Counted from the first letter of the stretch, positions 43,481-52,233 are shown. The stretch: 64,000 bases of DNA from Streptomyces sp. NBC_00663 (GCF_036226885.1 NZ_CP109027.1:5704001-5768000); one strand, 5' to 3'. The notes: generated by a model from the letters alone, not told the origin. Program-made: numbers and translations.

Positions 43481-43840
43481 TCAGCAGGCGCACAGACAGA
43501 ACGGGTGCCCCGCCGGATCCGCGTACACACGGAACGAGCGCGAGCGGTCCTCGGCGTCGAGCACCGTCGCGCCGAGCGCCAGAACGCCCTTCTCGGCGGC
43601 GTCCAGGTCCTCCACGGTCAGGTCCAGATGGAACTGCTGAGAGCGGTCGGGCGACGGCCACCGCGGGGGTACGTGATCGACGGCGGCCTGGAACGCCAGC
43701 GCCTGTCCGCCGGGCACCTTCACCTCCACCCACTCCCCGTCCCCCTCGACGGTGCCGCCCAGCACCTCGGCGTAGAAACCGGCGAGCGCACGGGGGTCGG
43801 GACAGTCCAGGACGACGACACCCAGCTTGGCGAGAGCCAT
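43481..43840 (-). CDS. VOC family protein, tandem paralogue
   Basis: 119 aa, similar to its neighbour across its length (Leu-Asp-Cys-Pro-Asp-Pro-Arg-Ala-Leu-Ala-Gly-Phe-Tyr; Ser-Gln-Gln-Phe-His-Leu-Asp-Leu). It lacks the longer C-terminus. GGAGG lies 6 bases before ATG 43840. The two form an operon with 16 bases between them. Divergent from a CGNR protein gene; the shared control region has GTTAC-type repeats. Confidence 0.85.
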   Translation of the reverse strand: MALAKLGVVVLDCPDPRALAGFYAEVLGGTVEGDGEWVEVKVPGGQALAFQAAVDHVPPRWPSPDRSQQFHLDLTVEDLDAAEKGVLALGATVLDAEDRSRSFRVYADPAGHPFCLCAC

Positions 43841-43875
43841 GACTTCCTCCGGTGTTACCTCTAGAAGCGGTCAAC

Positions 43876-43890
43876 CAGTAACGGTTACTG
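43876..43890. promoter_or_regulatory. 15-bp palindrome between the VOC pair and the CGNR gene
   Basis: CAGTAAC-G-GTTACTG is a perfect odd palindrome at the centre of the 82-base divergent region. GTTACCTC (43854-43861) and GAGGTAAC (43905-43912) flank it symmetrically, so four GTTAC/GTAAC half-sites are present. This is a strong operator candidate, perhaps for the CGNR protein itself. Confidence 0.55.
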
Positions 43891-43922
43891 CATGCTGCCG
43901 CATAGGAGGTAACGTCGCAAGC

Positions 43923-44423
43923 ATGAGTGAGAGATCGGCCGCCCCCGGGAGCCTGGCGCTGGTCGAGTCCCTGGTGAACACGCTGGACCTCGAGTCCGGC
44001 GCCGACGCCCTCGACACGGCGGACGGCCGGGCGCGCTTCGGGCTCACGGAGGAGGACGTGCCGGGAGCCCGCGAGCTGCGCGAGTCGCTGCGGGCGACGC
44101 TGCTGGCCCACGCCGGGCACCCGGCGCACGCCCCGGTCGCGCCCCTGGGCGAGCTGCTGGCGGCGGCGCCGCTGCGTGTGACGGTCGACCCGGCGGACGG
44201 CTCCGCCGCCCTCGCGCCCGCCGACGCGGGGCGCCTGCACTCCCGTGTCGCCGAAGCCGTCGCCGCGGCCCTGATCGCCGGCACCTGGCAGCGCCTCAAG
44301 TCCTGCGAGGCTCCCACCTGCCACTGGGCGTACTACGACCGCAGCCCCGCCGGACGCGGTCGCTGGTGCTCGATGCAGGTGTGCGGGGCGCGCGCGAAGA
44401 TGCGGCGGTACCGGGCCAAGTAG
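43923..44423 (+). CDS. CGNR zinc-finger / ABATE domain putative regulator
   Basis: 166 aa. N-terminal ABATE region (Leu-Ala-Leu-Val-Glu-Ser-Leu-Val-Asn-Thr). The C-terminal zinc finger has Cys-Glu-Ala-Pro-Thr-Cys ... Trp-Cys-Ser-Met-Gln-Val-Cys-Gly, followed by Arg-Ala-Lys in place of the Asn-Arg of classical CGNR. The family is thought to act as stress-linked transcriptional regulators. GGAGG lies 12 bases before ATG. Likely controls the divergent VOC genes (inference from position). Confidence 0.8.
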   Translation: MSERSAAPGSLALVESLVNTLDLESGADALDTADGRARFGLTEEDVPGARELRESLRATLLAHAGHPAHAPVAPLGELLAAAPLRVTVDPADGSAALAPADAGRLHSRVAEAVAAALIAGTWQRLKSCEAPTCHWAYYDRSPAGRGRWCSMQVCGARAKMRRYRAK

Positions 44424-44466
44424 TTCACCGGATGCCGCACAGGCCGGTGGTGCAGAATGCAACAGG

Positions 44467-44505
44467 ACGCCGGTTCGGCCGACTGAGCCTCGGCCGAACC
44501 GGCGT
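44467..44505. terminator. Bidirectional terminator between CGNR gene and UDP-glucose dehydrogenase
   Basis: Perfect 16-bp stem (44467-44482 with 44490-44505) and a 7-base loop between two convergent genes. Confidence 0.9.
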
Positions 44506-44523
44506 CACCTTCTCCGGAAGGGG

Positions 44524-45867
44524 TCAGGCGGTCGGCCGGCCCATCGCCCGGTACGTCCACCCGGCCTTCCGCCACAGCACCGGGTCGAGGCTGTTGCGCC
44601 CGTCCAGGATCAGCCGCACCGTCACGGACTCGCCGAGCGCCGCCGGGTCCAGCTCGCGGAACTCCCGCCACTCCGTCAGATGCAGCACGACATCGGCGCC
44701 GCGCACCGCCTCCACGGCCGAGTCGGCGTAGCCGAGGGTCGGGAAGAGCCGGCGGGCGTTGTCCATGCCCATCGGGTCGTAGACCGTGACCTGACCGCCC
44801 TGGAGATGGATCTGCCCGGCCACGTTCAGCGCCGGCGAGTCACGGACGTCGTCCGTGTCGGGCTTGAAGGTGGCACCGAGCACCGCGACCCGCTTGCCCA
44901 GGAACGACCCGCCGCCCAGCGCCTCGCGCGCCAGCTCCACCATCTGCCCGCGCTGCCGCATGTTGATCGAGTCGATCTCCCGCAGGAACGTCAGCGCCTG
45001 GTCGGCGCCCAGCTCACCGGCGCGGGCCATGAAGGCGCGGATGTCCTTGGGCAGACAGCCGCCGCCGAAGCCGATGCCGGCCCGCAGGAACTTCTTGCCG
45101 ATCCGGTCGTCGTACCCGATCGCCTCCGCCAGCTTCGCCACATCGCCGCCCGAGGCCTCGCACATCTCCGCCATGGCGTTGATGAAGGAGATCTTGGTGG
45201 CGAGGAAGGAGTTCGCCGAGGTCTTCACCAGCTCGGAGGTCGGGAAGTCGGTGACGACGAACGGCGTCCCCTCACCCATCGGCGTCGCGTAGACCTCCCG
45301 CAGCAGCTTCTCCGCGCGCTCGCTGCGCACCCCGACCACGATCCGGTCCGGGTGCAGCGTGTCCTGCACGGCGAAGCCCTCCCGCAGGAACTCCGGGTTC
45401 CACGCCAGCTCGGCGCCGGCCCCGGCGGGGGCGTGCTCCACGAGGTAACGGGCCAGCCGGTCCGCGGAGCCGACGGGCACGGTGGACTTGCCGACGACGA
45501 GCGCGGGCCCGGCCAGGTGCGGCGCGAGCGAGGCGATGGCGGAATCGACGTACGACATGTCGCACGCGTACTCGCCGTGCTTCTGCGGCGTGTTGATGCA
45601 CAGGAAGTGCACATCGCCGAAGGCGCCGACCTCGGCCCAGTCCTGGGTGAACCGCAGCCGCCCGCTCGACCCCTCGATCCCGGCCACATGCTTGCGCAGC
45701 AACTCCTCAAGACCGGGCTCGAACATCGGGGCCTCGCCGCGCTGGAGCATGGCGATCTTCTCGGGTACGACGTCCAGGCCCAGCACCTCGAAACCGAGCT
45801 CGGCCATGGCCGCCGCGTGGGTAGCGCCGAGATAGCCGGTGCCGATCACGGTGATCTTGAGGGCCAT
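44524..45867 (-). CDS. ugd: UDP-glucose 6-dehydrogenase
   Basis: 447 aa. NAD-binding Gly-Thr-Gly-Tyr-Leu-Gly at 9-14, Glu-Leu-Val-Lys (Lys215) and Asn219, catalytic Cys271 in Gly-Phe-Gly-Gly-Gly-Cys-Leu-Pro-Lys-Asp, and the C-terminal Rossmann domain with Thr-Phe-Lys-Pro-Asp-Thr-Asp-Asp. It oxidises UDP-glucose to UDP-glucuronate with two NAD+. That product feeds envelope polysaccharides such as teichuronic-type polymers, in keeping with the LCP genes nearby. A relative acting on GDP-mannose is less likely from the motif set. Confidence 0.92.
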   Translation of the reverse strand: MALKITVIGTGYLGATHAAAMAELGFEVLGLDVVPEKIAMLQRGEAPMFEPGLEELLRKHVAGIEGSSGRLRFTQDWAEVGAFGDVHFLCINTPQKHGEYACDMSYVDSAIASLAPHLAGPALVVGKSTVPVGSADRLARYLVEHAPAGAGAELAWNPEFLREGFAVQDTLHPDRIVVGVRSERAEKLLREVYATPMGEGTPFVVTDFPTSELVKTSANSFLATKISFINAMAEMCEASGGDVAKLAEAIGYDDRIGKKFLRAGIGFGGGCLPKDIRAFMARAGELGADQALTFLREIDSINMRQRGQMVELAREALGGGSFLGKRVAVLGATFKPDTDDVRDSPALNVAGQIHLQGGQVTVYDPMGMDNARRLFPTLGYADSAVEAVRGADVVLHLTEWREFRELDPAALGESVTVRLILDGRNSLDPVLWRKAGWTYRAMGRPTA

Positions 45868-45961
45868 GGATGCTCCAGAGGTGGACGTCGTTCGATGCGC
45901 TGACCGAGCATAGTCGGGGCGTCGGAGCCCGCTCCGTCGGGCAGCCTTCCCCTGTCGCCAA

Positions 45962-45984
45962 GCTCACGTATCACTCCCGTGAGC
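45962..45984. promoter_or_regulatory. Inverted repeat and AT-rich promoter region before the acyl-CoA dehydrogenase
   Basis: GCTCACG (45962-45968) and CGTGAGC (45978-45984) form a perfect 7-bp dyad. It is followed by an unusually AT-rich 30-base stretch (45991-46020) containing GTTAC and GGTAA. Together they look like the control region of the dehydrogenase gene; the regulator is unknown. Confidence 0.4.
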
Positions 45985-46057
45985 CGGGCTCTAAAATTTG
46001 AGTTACTTAACGGTAATTAGCGTCGTTCATCGCAGCGCACTGGGAGCGTGAGACACC

Positions 46058-47215
46058 TTGGCCGGATCGGCTGACTTCGACCTGTACCGCCCGTCCGAGG
46101 AGCACGACATGCTCCGGGACGCCATCCGCTCACTGGCCGAGGCGAAGATCGCGCCGCACGCCGCAGCGGTGGACGAGGAGGCCCGCTTCCCGCGCGAGGC
46201 CCTCGAGGCGCTGGTCGCGAACGACCTGCACGCCGTCCATGTGCCCGAGGAGTACGGCGGCGCCGGCGCGGACGCGCTGGCCACGGTGATCGTGATCGAG
46301 GAGGTGGCGCGCGTCTGCGTCTCGTCCTCCCTGATCCCGGCCGTCAACAAGCTCGGCTCGCTGCCCGTGATCCTCTCCGGCTCAGAGGAGCTGAAGAAGA
46401 AGTACATGACCCCGCTCGCCAAGGGCGAGGGCATGTTCTCCTACTGCCTCTCCGAGCCCGACGCGGGTTCCGACGCGGCCGGCATGAAGACCCGGGCGGT
46501 CCGTGACGGCGACCACTGGATCCTCAACGGCGTGAAGCGCTGGATCACCAACGCGGGCGAGTCCGAGTACTACACCGTGATGGCGGTCACGGACCCCTCC
46601 AAGCGCTCCAAGGGCATCTCCGCCTTCGTCGTCGAGAAGTCCGACGAGGGCGTCTCCTTCGGCGCCCCGGAGAAGAAGCTCGGCATCAAGGGCTCCCCGA
46701 CCCGCGAGGTCTACCTCGACAACGTCCGCATCCCCGCCGACCGCATGATCGGCGACGAGGGCACCGGCTTCGCCACGGCGATGAAGACCCTGGACCACAC
46801 GCGGATCACCATCGCGGCCCAGGCGCTCGGTGTCGCCCAGGGCGCCCTCGACTACGCCAAGGGCTATGTCCAGGAGCGCAAGCAGTTCGGCAAGGCCATC
46901 GCCGACTTCCAGGGCATCCAGTTCATGCTCGCCGACATGGCCATGAAGATCGCCGCCGCCCGCGCCCTGACCTACCAGGCCGCGGCCGCCTCCGAGCGCG
47001 GCGACAAGGACCTCACCTTCCAGGGCGCGGCGGCCAAGTGCTTCGCCTCGGACGTGGCCATGGAGGTCACCACGGACGCGGTCCAGCTGCTGGGCGGCTA
47101 CGGCTACACCCGTGACTATCCGGTGGAGCGCATGATGCGCGACGCGAAGATCACGCAGATCTACGAGGGCACGAACCAGGTCCAGCGCATCGTGATGGCG
47201 CGCAACCTGCCGTAA
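46058..47215 (+). CDS. Acyl-CoA dehydrogenase
   Basis: 385 aa, normal length. Tyr-Cys-Leu-Ser-Glu-Pro-Asp-Ala-Gly-Ser-Asp and Trp-Ile-Thr-Asn FAD-binding motifs; Arg-Lys-Gln-Phe-Gly; the C-terminal Gln-Ile-Tyr-Glu-Gly-Thr-Asn-Gln carries the probable catalytic Glu (about 370) of short/branched-chain enzymes. It oxidises acyl-CoA to enoyl-CoA with electron-transferring flavoprotein. The start is probably TTG 46058, with GGGAG 11 bases upstream; no ATG or GTG in frame gives a full N-terminus. The substrate (butyryl-, isobutyryl- or 2-methylbutyryl-CoA) is not settled by sequence. Confidence 0.9.
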   Translation: MAGSADFDLYRPSEEHDMLRDAIRSLAEAKIAPHAAAVDEEARFPREALEALVANDLHAVHVPEEYGGAGADALATVIVIEEVARVCVSSSLIPAVNKLGSLPVILSGSEELKKKYMTPLAKGEGMFSYCLSEPDAGSDAAGMKTRAVRDGDHWILNGVKRWITNAGESEYYTVMAVTDPSKRSKGISAFVVEKSDEGVSFGAPEKKLGIKGSPTREVYLDNVRIPADRMIGDEGTGFATAMKTLDHTRITIAAQALGVAQGALDYAKGYVQERKQFGKAIADFQGIQFMLADMAMKIAAARALTYQAAAASERGDKDLTFQGAAAKCFASDVAMEVTTDAVQLLGGYGYTRDYPVERMMRDAKITQIYEGTNQVQRIVMARNLP

Positions 47216-47227
47216 CGGCCGATCGAG

Positions 47228-47260
47228 AAGGGGCGCCCGGAACTCCGCCGGGCGCCCCTT
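47228..47260. terminator. Terminator between convergent dehydrogenase and thioesterase genes
   Basis: Perfect 13-bp stem (47228-47240 with 47248-47260) and 7-base loop. Confidence 0.85.
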
Positions 47261-47266
47261 GCCGTA

Positions 47267-47815
47267 TCAGTCCTCGAACCCCTCAGCGGCCCGCTTCTCC
47301 CGCAGTTCCATGATCGCGCGCCGCCGGGCCAGCCGGTGGGTGCGGCGGATCTGGGCCTCCTGGTAGCGGCGCTTGTCGCGCTCGGTCTCCGGGACGACCG
47401 GCGGCACCTGCCGGGGCTTGCCGTCGGCGTCGACCGCGGCGAAGACGAGATACGCGGAGCCGACCTGGGTCGCCGGGTTCGACTCGTTCCAGCGCTCCGC
47501 CAGCACCCGCACCCCGACCTCCATCGAGGTCCGGCCGGTCCAGTTGACCTGGGCCTTCACATGGACCAGGTCGCCGACGCGGACCGGCTCCAGGAACACC
47601 ATCTCGTCCATGGACGCGGTCACGGCGGGCCCGCCGCTGTGCCGTCCGGCCACCGCGCCCGCCGCGTCGTCGACCAGCTTCATGATCACGCCACCGTGCA
47701 CGGTCCCCAGCAGGTTGGTGTCGGCGTGGGTCATGATGTGGCTGAGCGTGGTGCGCGACGCGGACGTCGGCTTGCCCGGGATGTCGGACTCCGTCGAGGG
47801 GGCCGGATCTGTCAT
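47267..47815 (-). CDS. Hotdog-fold acyl-CoA thioesterase (YciA/BACH type)
   Basis: 182 aa. One hotdog domain with Asn-Leu-Leu-Gly-Thr-Val-His-Gly-Gly-Val-Ile-Met and Asp-Asp-Ala-Ala-Gly, the active-site pattern of cytosolic acyl-CoA hydrolases, then a basic helical tail. It releases CoA from acyl-CoA and may balance acyl-CoA pools with the adjacent dehydrogenase. ATG 47815 is preferred; GTG 47824 would overlap the GGAGG site. Confidence 0.88.
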   Translation of the reverse strand: MTDPAPSTESDIPGKPTSASRTTLSHIMTHADTNLLGTVHGGVIMKLVDDAAGAVAGRHSGGPAVTASMDEMVFLEPVRVGDLVHVKAQVNWTGRTSMEVGVRVLAERWNESNPATQVGSAYLVFAAVDADGKPRQVPPVVPETERDKRRYQEAQIRRTHRLARRRAIMELREKRAAEGFED

Positions 47816-47934
47816 GGCCTCCACCTTATGCCGAGGCCTGGATCGCGGACTTTGTGTTGGGTTCGCAACAGCAGTGCCCTGATTTTCCTACGACCCTTGT
47901 AAAGGGCACAGCCGATCCCTGCACACTGGGCCCC

Positions 47935-49233
47935 ATGAACGATTGGCCCGAGGCATGGTCCGACGAGAACCGCGGCGACCGGTACGGACGCGGCAGCGCG
48001 AGCGCACAGCCTGAGGGCGCCCGCGCCATGCGGCAGGTCCGCAGGCCCGCCTCGGGCGCGTACGGGGGCGGCCCCGGGCAGCAGTCCGCTCCGCCCTACG
48101 GCGGCGGGGTACCGCAGCAGCCCTCCTACGGCGGCGGCTACGCCGACGACTCCGCCGTGGACGGCTACGACAGCGGTTACAACACCGGCCAGGTCTACGG
48201 CGGTGGCGGCCCCGCCGGTCCCGGCGGTGGGGGCCGCGGTGAGCGGCCCGCGCCGAACTGGCGGCGCCGGATCAAGTGGACGGCGATCACAGTCGTGACC
48301 GTGCTGGTCGTGACGACGATCGGGACGTACTTCTGGGCCGACTCCAAGCTCAACCGCGAGGTCGACCTCTCCAAGGTCATCGACCGGCCGGACTCGGGCG
48401 AGGGCACGAACTATCTGATCGTCGGCTCCGACAGCCGCGCCGGCATGTCCGCCGAGGAGAAGAAGAAGCTGCACACCGGGTCCGCCGAGGGCAAGCGCAC
48501 GGACTCGATGATGATCCTGCACACCGGCGACAACGGCTCCACGCTGGTCTCGCTGCCCCGTGACTCGGACGTGGAGATCCCGACGTTCGTCGGCTCCGAG
48601 TCCGGCAAGACGTACAAGGGCACCGGCCGGCACACCAAGCTCAACGCCGCGTACGCCGAGGACGGCCCCGAGCTGCTGGTGCGCACGATCGAGTACAACA
48701 CCGGTCTGCACATCGACCACTACGTCGAGATCGGCTTCGCCGGCTTCGCCGACATCGTGGACTCGGTCGGCGGCGTCGACATCACCATCCCGAAGGGCGG
48801 CATGAAGGACACCAAGTCCGGCGCCGACTTCGAGGCGGGCAAGCAGACCCTGAACGGCGAGCAGGCGCTGGCCTTCGTCCGCACCCGGTACGCCCTCGCC
48901 GGCTCCGACCTGGACCGCACGAAGAACCAGCAGAAGTTCCTCTCGGCCCTCGCCAACAAGGTCGCGACCCCCTCGACGGTCCTCAACCCCTTCAAGCTCT
49001 ACCCGACCATGAGCGCCGGCCTCGACACCCTCATCGTCGACAAGGACATGGGCCTGTTCGACCTCGCGGACATGTTCTGGGCCATGAAGGGCGTCAGCGG
49101 CGGCGACGGCACGTCCATGAACATGCCGATCTCCGGCTCGACGGGCGGCAACCTCGTCTGGGACAAGGCCAAGGTGAAGACGCTGGTGGACGAACTGAAG
49201 AACGACGAGAAGGTCACCGTCTCGGGCAACTGA
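47935..49233 (+). CDS. LCP (LytR-CpsA-Psr) family wall-polymer ligase, no LytR_C domain
   Basis: 432 aa. The cytoplasmic N-terminus (1-105) is Gly/Tyr/Gln-rich and disordered, followed by one membrane helix (about 110-132). The LCP domain has Tyr-Leu-Ile-Val-Gly-Ser-Asp-Ser-Arg, Thr-Asp-Ser-Met-Met-Ile-Leu-His and Ser-Leu-Pro-Arg-Asp-Ser, with Phe-Val-Arg-Thr-Arg-Tyr later. LCP enzymes transfer lipid-linked teichoic acids or polysaccharides to peptidoglycan outside the membrane. The N-terminal repeats differ from those of the other five LCP proteins here. There is no ribosome binding site before ATG 47935, so it may be leaderless. Confidence 0.92.
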   Translation: MNDWPEAWSDENRGDRYGRGSASAQPEGARAMRQVRRPASGAYGGGPGQQSAPPYGGGVPQQPSYGGGYADDSAVDGYDSGYNTGQVYGGGGPAGPGGGGRGERPAPNWRRRIKWTAITVVTVLVVTTIGTYFWADSKLNREVDLSKVIDRPDSGEGTNYLIVGSDSRAGMSAEEKKKLHTGSAEGKRTDSMMILHTGDNGSTLVSLPRDSDVEIPTFVGSESGKTYKGTGRHTKLNAAYAEDGPELLVRTIEYNTGLHIDHYVEIGFAGFADIVDSVGGVDITIPKGGMKDTKSGADFEAGKQTLNGEQALAFVRTRYALAGSDLDRTKNQQKFLSALANKVATPSTVLNPFKLYPTMSAGLDTLIVDKDMGLFDLADMFWAMKGVSGGDGTSMNMPISGSTGGNLVWDKAKVKTLVDELKNDEKVTVSGN

Positions 49234-49235
49234 AC

Positions 49236-49279
49236 GACACGGCTCAGGGGCACCCCACCGGGTGCCCCTGAGCCGTGTC
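49236..49279. terminator. 20-bp-stem bidirectional terminator
   Basis: Perfect 20-bp stem (49236-49255 with 49260-49279) and CACC loop, starting 2 bases after the LCP stop and ending 12 bases before the convergent stop. Confidence 0.95.
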
Positions 49280-49291
49280 AGGCCGAGGGCC

Positions 49292-49660
49292 TCACATCCG
49301 GGCGCCCGCCATCGTGCGACACATCTCCGCGCAGCGGCGACACGCCTCCGCGCAGCGCATCATCATCGGGTCGTCCGGCATCGCCATACACGCCTCGGCG
49401 CACATGTCGCACGCCTTGGCGCACATCGCGCACATCTCCGCCGACATCGGCGAGCGGCGCATCATCATGTCCGCGCACATGCGGGTCATCTCGGAGCAGT
49501 CCAGGAGCGCGCGCATGATCTGCATCTGGGCCTGGCCGCCCATCTGCATGCAGGAGCTCATGGCCTCCTCGCACATGCTGTGGCAGGACATGCACGCCTC
49601 GACGCAGTCCTGCATCTCCTTGCTCATGGCGGCCGTTCCGGTCATCGCGGGCTTGGTCAT
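49292..49660 (-). CDS. Four-helix Cys/Met-rich copper-binding (Csp-type, DUF326) protein
   Basis: 122 aa with about 15 Cys and very many Met. Cys residues recur as Cys-x-x-x-Cys or Cys-x-x-Cys along four predicted helices (Cys-Val-Glu-Ala-Cys, Cys-His-Ser-Met-Cys, Cys-Ala-Met-Cys-Ala-Lys-Ala-Cys, Cys-Ala-Glu-Ala-Cys). This matches copper storage proteins (Csp), which fill a four-helix bundle with Cu(I). No signal peptide, so the cytosolic Csp3-like type. GAGGAGGAG lies just before ATG. No copper regulator or transporter is adjacent. Confidence 0.88.
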   Translation of the reverse strand: MTKPAMTGTAAMSKEMQDCVEACMSCHSMCEEAMSSCMQMGGQAQMQIMRALLDCSEMTRMCADMMMRRSPMSAEMCAMCAKACDMCAEACMAMPDDPMMMRCAEACRRCAEMCRTMAGARM

Positions 49661-49833
49661 GGCTCCTCCTCGGGGGGTCGCGGAGCCCGGGGCGGGCCCC
49701 GTGTGCGTTTCCGTCCTACGCCCGCCCGCCGCCCGGCGCCATCGGGCGGACGGTAATAATCCGGAACGTAGTCGGTGTAATCGCCCCGATCCGGGCTGTT
49801 ACGGCACAGGCCGCCACCCCGCCGCCATTGGGG

Positions 49834-50658
49834 TTACGGCTTCCTGCCCACCCCGGCGAAGTGCGTGACCTCGGCGATCTCGCCCTCCGGTGCCTCCGGC
49901 CGCCAGCGCGAGCAGGAGACGATGCCGGGTTCGAGGAGCTCGACGCCCTCGAAGAGACGGGCGAGGTCGGCGCGGCTGCGCAGGGTCATCGGGGCCGAGC
50001 CCTGGCTGTTCCAGTACTCCACCGCCGACTTCATCGCCTCCCCGTCGACCTCGGTGGTGGGGTGGGAGATCACCAGGTGGCTGCCGGAGGGCAGGGCCGC
50101 CAGGAGCTTGCGCACGATCCCGACCGCCTCCTCGGTGTCCATGACGAAGTTGACTATGCCGAGCATCGTGACCGCGACCGGCTGGGTGAGGTCGAGGATC
50201 TCGGCGGCGCCCCGCAGGATCGCCTCCGGGTCGTGGACGTCGGCCTCGATGTAGTCGGTGGCCCCTTCGGGCGTGCTGGTGAGCAGGGCGTGCGCGTGGG
50301 TGAGGACGAGGGGGTCGTTGTCGACGTAGACGATCCGGCACGAGGGGTCGACGCGCTGGGCGACCTCGTGGGTGTTGTCGGCGGTGGGCAGACCGGTGCC
50401 GATGTCCAGGAACTGCCGTATGCCCACCTCCGCGGCGAGGTACCGGACGGCGCGGGCCAGGAAGGCGCGGTCGGCGACGGCCGAGCGCGGCAGGGCCGGG
50501 ACGAAGGACAGGATCTGGTCGCCGACCTCCTCGTCCACGGGGTAGTGGTCCTTGCCGCCGAGCCAGTAGTTCCAGATCCGGGCCGAGTGGGACACATCGG
50601 TCCGCAGCCGGGCCATGCGGGCGACGCCTTCGTCACGGGGCACTGCGGGGTCGGACAT
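49834..50658 (-). CDS. DUF574 / SAM-dependent methyltransferase-like protein
   Basis: 274 aa. Typical Methyltransf_19 start Ser-Ala-Arg-Ile-Trp-Asn-Tyr-Trp-Leu-Gly-Gly-Lys-Asp-His, then the SAM-binding Phe-Leu-Asp-Ile-Gly-Thr-Gly-Leu-Pro, Tyr-Val-Asp-Asn-Asp-Pro and Ala-Asp-Val-His-Asp-Pro. The family is expanded in Streptomyces and substrates are mostly unknown. AAGGAG lies 8 bases before ATG 50658; the frame extends to 50727 without support. It separates two LCP gene groups. Confidence 0.88.
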   Translation of the reverse strand: MSDPAVPRDEGVARMARLRTDVSHSARIWNYWLGGKDHYPVDEEVGDQILSFVPALPRSAVADRAFLARAVRYLAAEVGIRQFLDIGTGLPTADNTHEVAQRVDPSCRIVYVDNDPLVLTHAHALLTSTPEGATDYIEADVHDPEAILRGAAEILDLTQPVAVTMLGIVNFVMDTEEAVGIVRKLLAALPSGSHLVISHPTTEVDGEAMKSAVEYWNSQGSAPMTLRSRADLARLFEGVELLEPGIVSCSRWRPEAPEGEIAEVTHFAGVGRKP

Positions 50659-50781
50659 GGGTCTGGTCTCCTTCGGGCGGCACTGACCGGACGTGACCGG
50701 TCTGGATGCGCTCCAAACTAGACACAAGTCCTCAGTCTTGGCCGGAAGTTGACCGAAGTTCCGGGCTTTCGGCGGCCGCGC

Positions 50782-52233
50782 CTACACGCAGCCCACCTCG
50801 TCGCCCGTCACCACCCCGAACTCGCCCTGGTACGGGTCCTCCGCCCGTACCTTCCGCACCTGCCGGAAGTCCGCCCCGGCGATCACCTTCAGCACCGCCC
50901 CCTGCCCCTGCACGGGCCGCAGCTCGCTGCCCGGCAGGGCCGCGGCGAGGGACTTCGCGGAGCGGTCCCAGCGGGGGTCGTAGGCGATGACCGTGCGCTT
51001 GACCGCGCGGTTCGCCGAGGTCACCGGCTGGTGGGTGGTGCGGAAGCCGGTCGCCGCGAGCTGGGCGTCGACACGCTTGCCGAGTCCGGCGGTGGCGGTG
51101 CCGTTCTCGACCTGGACGCGGATCTGCTGTGGGGCGACGGCGACCCGGACCGCCTTGCTCCGCGGCTTGTGCACGGCCAGCGGCTCGTCGTCGCGCAGGG
51201 CCTGGAAGAGGCGGCCCGCCTTCTTCGCGTCCCACTTCAGGGTGGAGCCGACGCCCTTGACGGCGTACCCCATCTGCCCGATCGGCACCGTCGTGAACTC
51301 GGACGAGGACGGCGAGAAGTTCCGCATCGCCCGCCCCAGGTCGAGGAGTTCGCCGGTGCCGAACTCCTTGTCGGCCCGCACCGAACCCAGCACGGCCCGC
51401 GTCACGTCCCGGAACTTCATGGGGTTCAGCAGGATGCCGGAGGAGGTCGCGCGGTCGATCAGCGCCGCCATGAAGCGCTGCTGGCGCTTCATCCGCCCGA
51501 GGTCCGCCGCCCCGTCGATGTGCCGGGAGCGGACGTACTGGAGGGCCTCGCCGCCCATCAGGGTGTGCGAGCCGGCGGGGAGGTCGAGGCCCGTGTACGC
51601 GTCCTTCAGGGGCTCCGCCGTGCAGATCTTCACGCCGCCCAGCACGTCCACCGTCTTCATGAAGCTGGTGAAGTCGACCTCCAGATAGTGGTCGATCTTC
51701 ACGTGCGTCATCGTCTCGACGGTCCGCACGGTCAGCTGGGGGCCGCCCTCCGCGTACGCCGCGTTCAGCTTGACGGGGTGGCCGTGGTGTTCCTCACCGG
51801 TCGTCCGGTCGGTGTGCGGGGGCGTCATCGCGTACGAGTCGCGCGGCAGGCTCACCACGCTCGCCCGCTCCCGGTCCTCCGAGATGTGCACGATCATGAC
51901 CGTGTCGGTGCAGTGACAGGGGGCGCCGCCCAGCCGGTACTTCTGCCGCTCGGCCTCGGTGATCTTGTCGCGCCCGTCGGTGCCGACCAGCAGCACGTTC
52001 ATGCCGTGCCCGGCTCTGGGCCGGTTCTTCATGTCCTTGAAGGGATCCACCCGCGCGATGTCCGCGTCCAGGCTGGAGAGGACACCGTGCCCGATGCCGG
52101 CCGAGGCGAGGATCACCACGGAGAGCGTGGTCACCGCCCGACCGGCCCAACGCGGCTTCCGCCGTCGTACGGGCGGCTTCGGCCTCGGCCGGGGCCGGGC
52201 GGCGGCAGGGGAGCGGCGGGGCGGCGTGGACAT
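50782..52233 (-). CDS. LCP family protein with C-terminal LytR_C domain
   Basis: 483 aa. Pro/Arg-rich cytoplasmic tail (1-32), one membrane helix, LCP domain with Leu-Leu-Val-Gly-Thr-Asp-Gly-Arg-Asp, Thr-Asp-Thr-Val-Met-Ile and Ser-Leu-Pro-Arg-Asp-Ser, then a LytR_C domain (about 375-460; Gln-Val-Glu-Asn-Gly-Thr-Ala). ATG 52233 has GGAGG 9 bases upstream; GTG 52242 overlaps that site. Divergent from the GT2 glycosyltransferase, with which it shares the 140-base promoter region. Confidence 0.92.
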   Translation of the reverse strand: MSTPPRRSPAAARPRPRPKPPVRRRKPRWAGRAVTTLSVVILASAGIGHGVLSSLDADIARVDPFKDMKNRPRAGHGMNVLLVGTDGRDKITEAERQKYRLGGAPCHCTDTVMIVHISEDRERASVVSLPRDSYAMTPPHTDRTTGEEHHGHPVKLNAAYAEGGPQLTVRTVETMTHVKIDHYLEVDFTSFMKTVDVLGGVKICTAEPLKDAYTGLDLPAGSHTLMGGEALQYVRSRHIDGAADLGRMKRQQRFMAALIDRATSSGILLNPMKFRDVTRAVLGSVRADKEFGTGELLDLGRAMRNFSPSSSEFTTVPIGQMGYAVKGVGSTLKWDAKKAGRLFQALRDDEPLAVHKPRSKAVRVAVAPQQIRVQVENGTATAGLGKRVDAQLAATGFRTTHQPVTSANRAVKRTVIAYDPRWDRSAKSLAAALPGSELRPVQGQGAVLKVIAGADFRQVRKVRAEDPYQGEFGVVTGDEVGCV

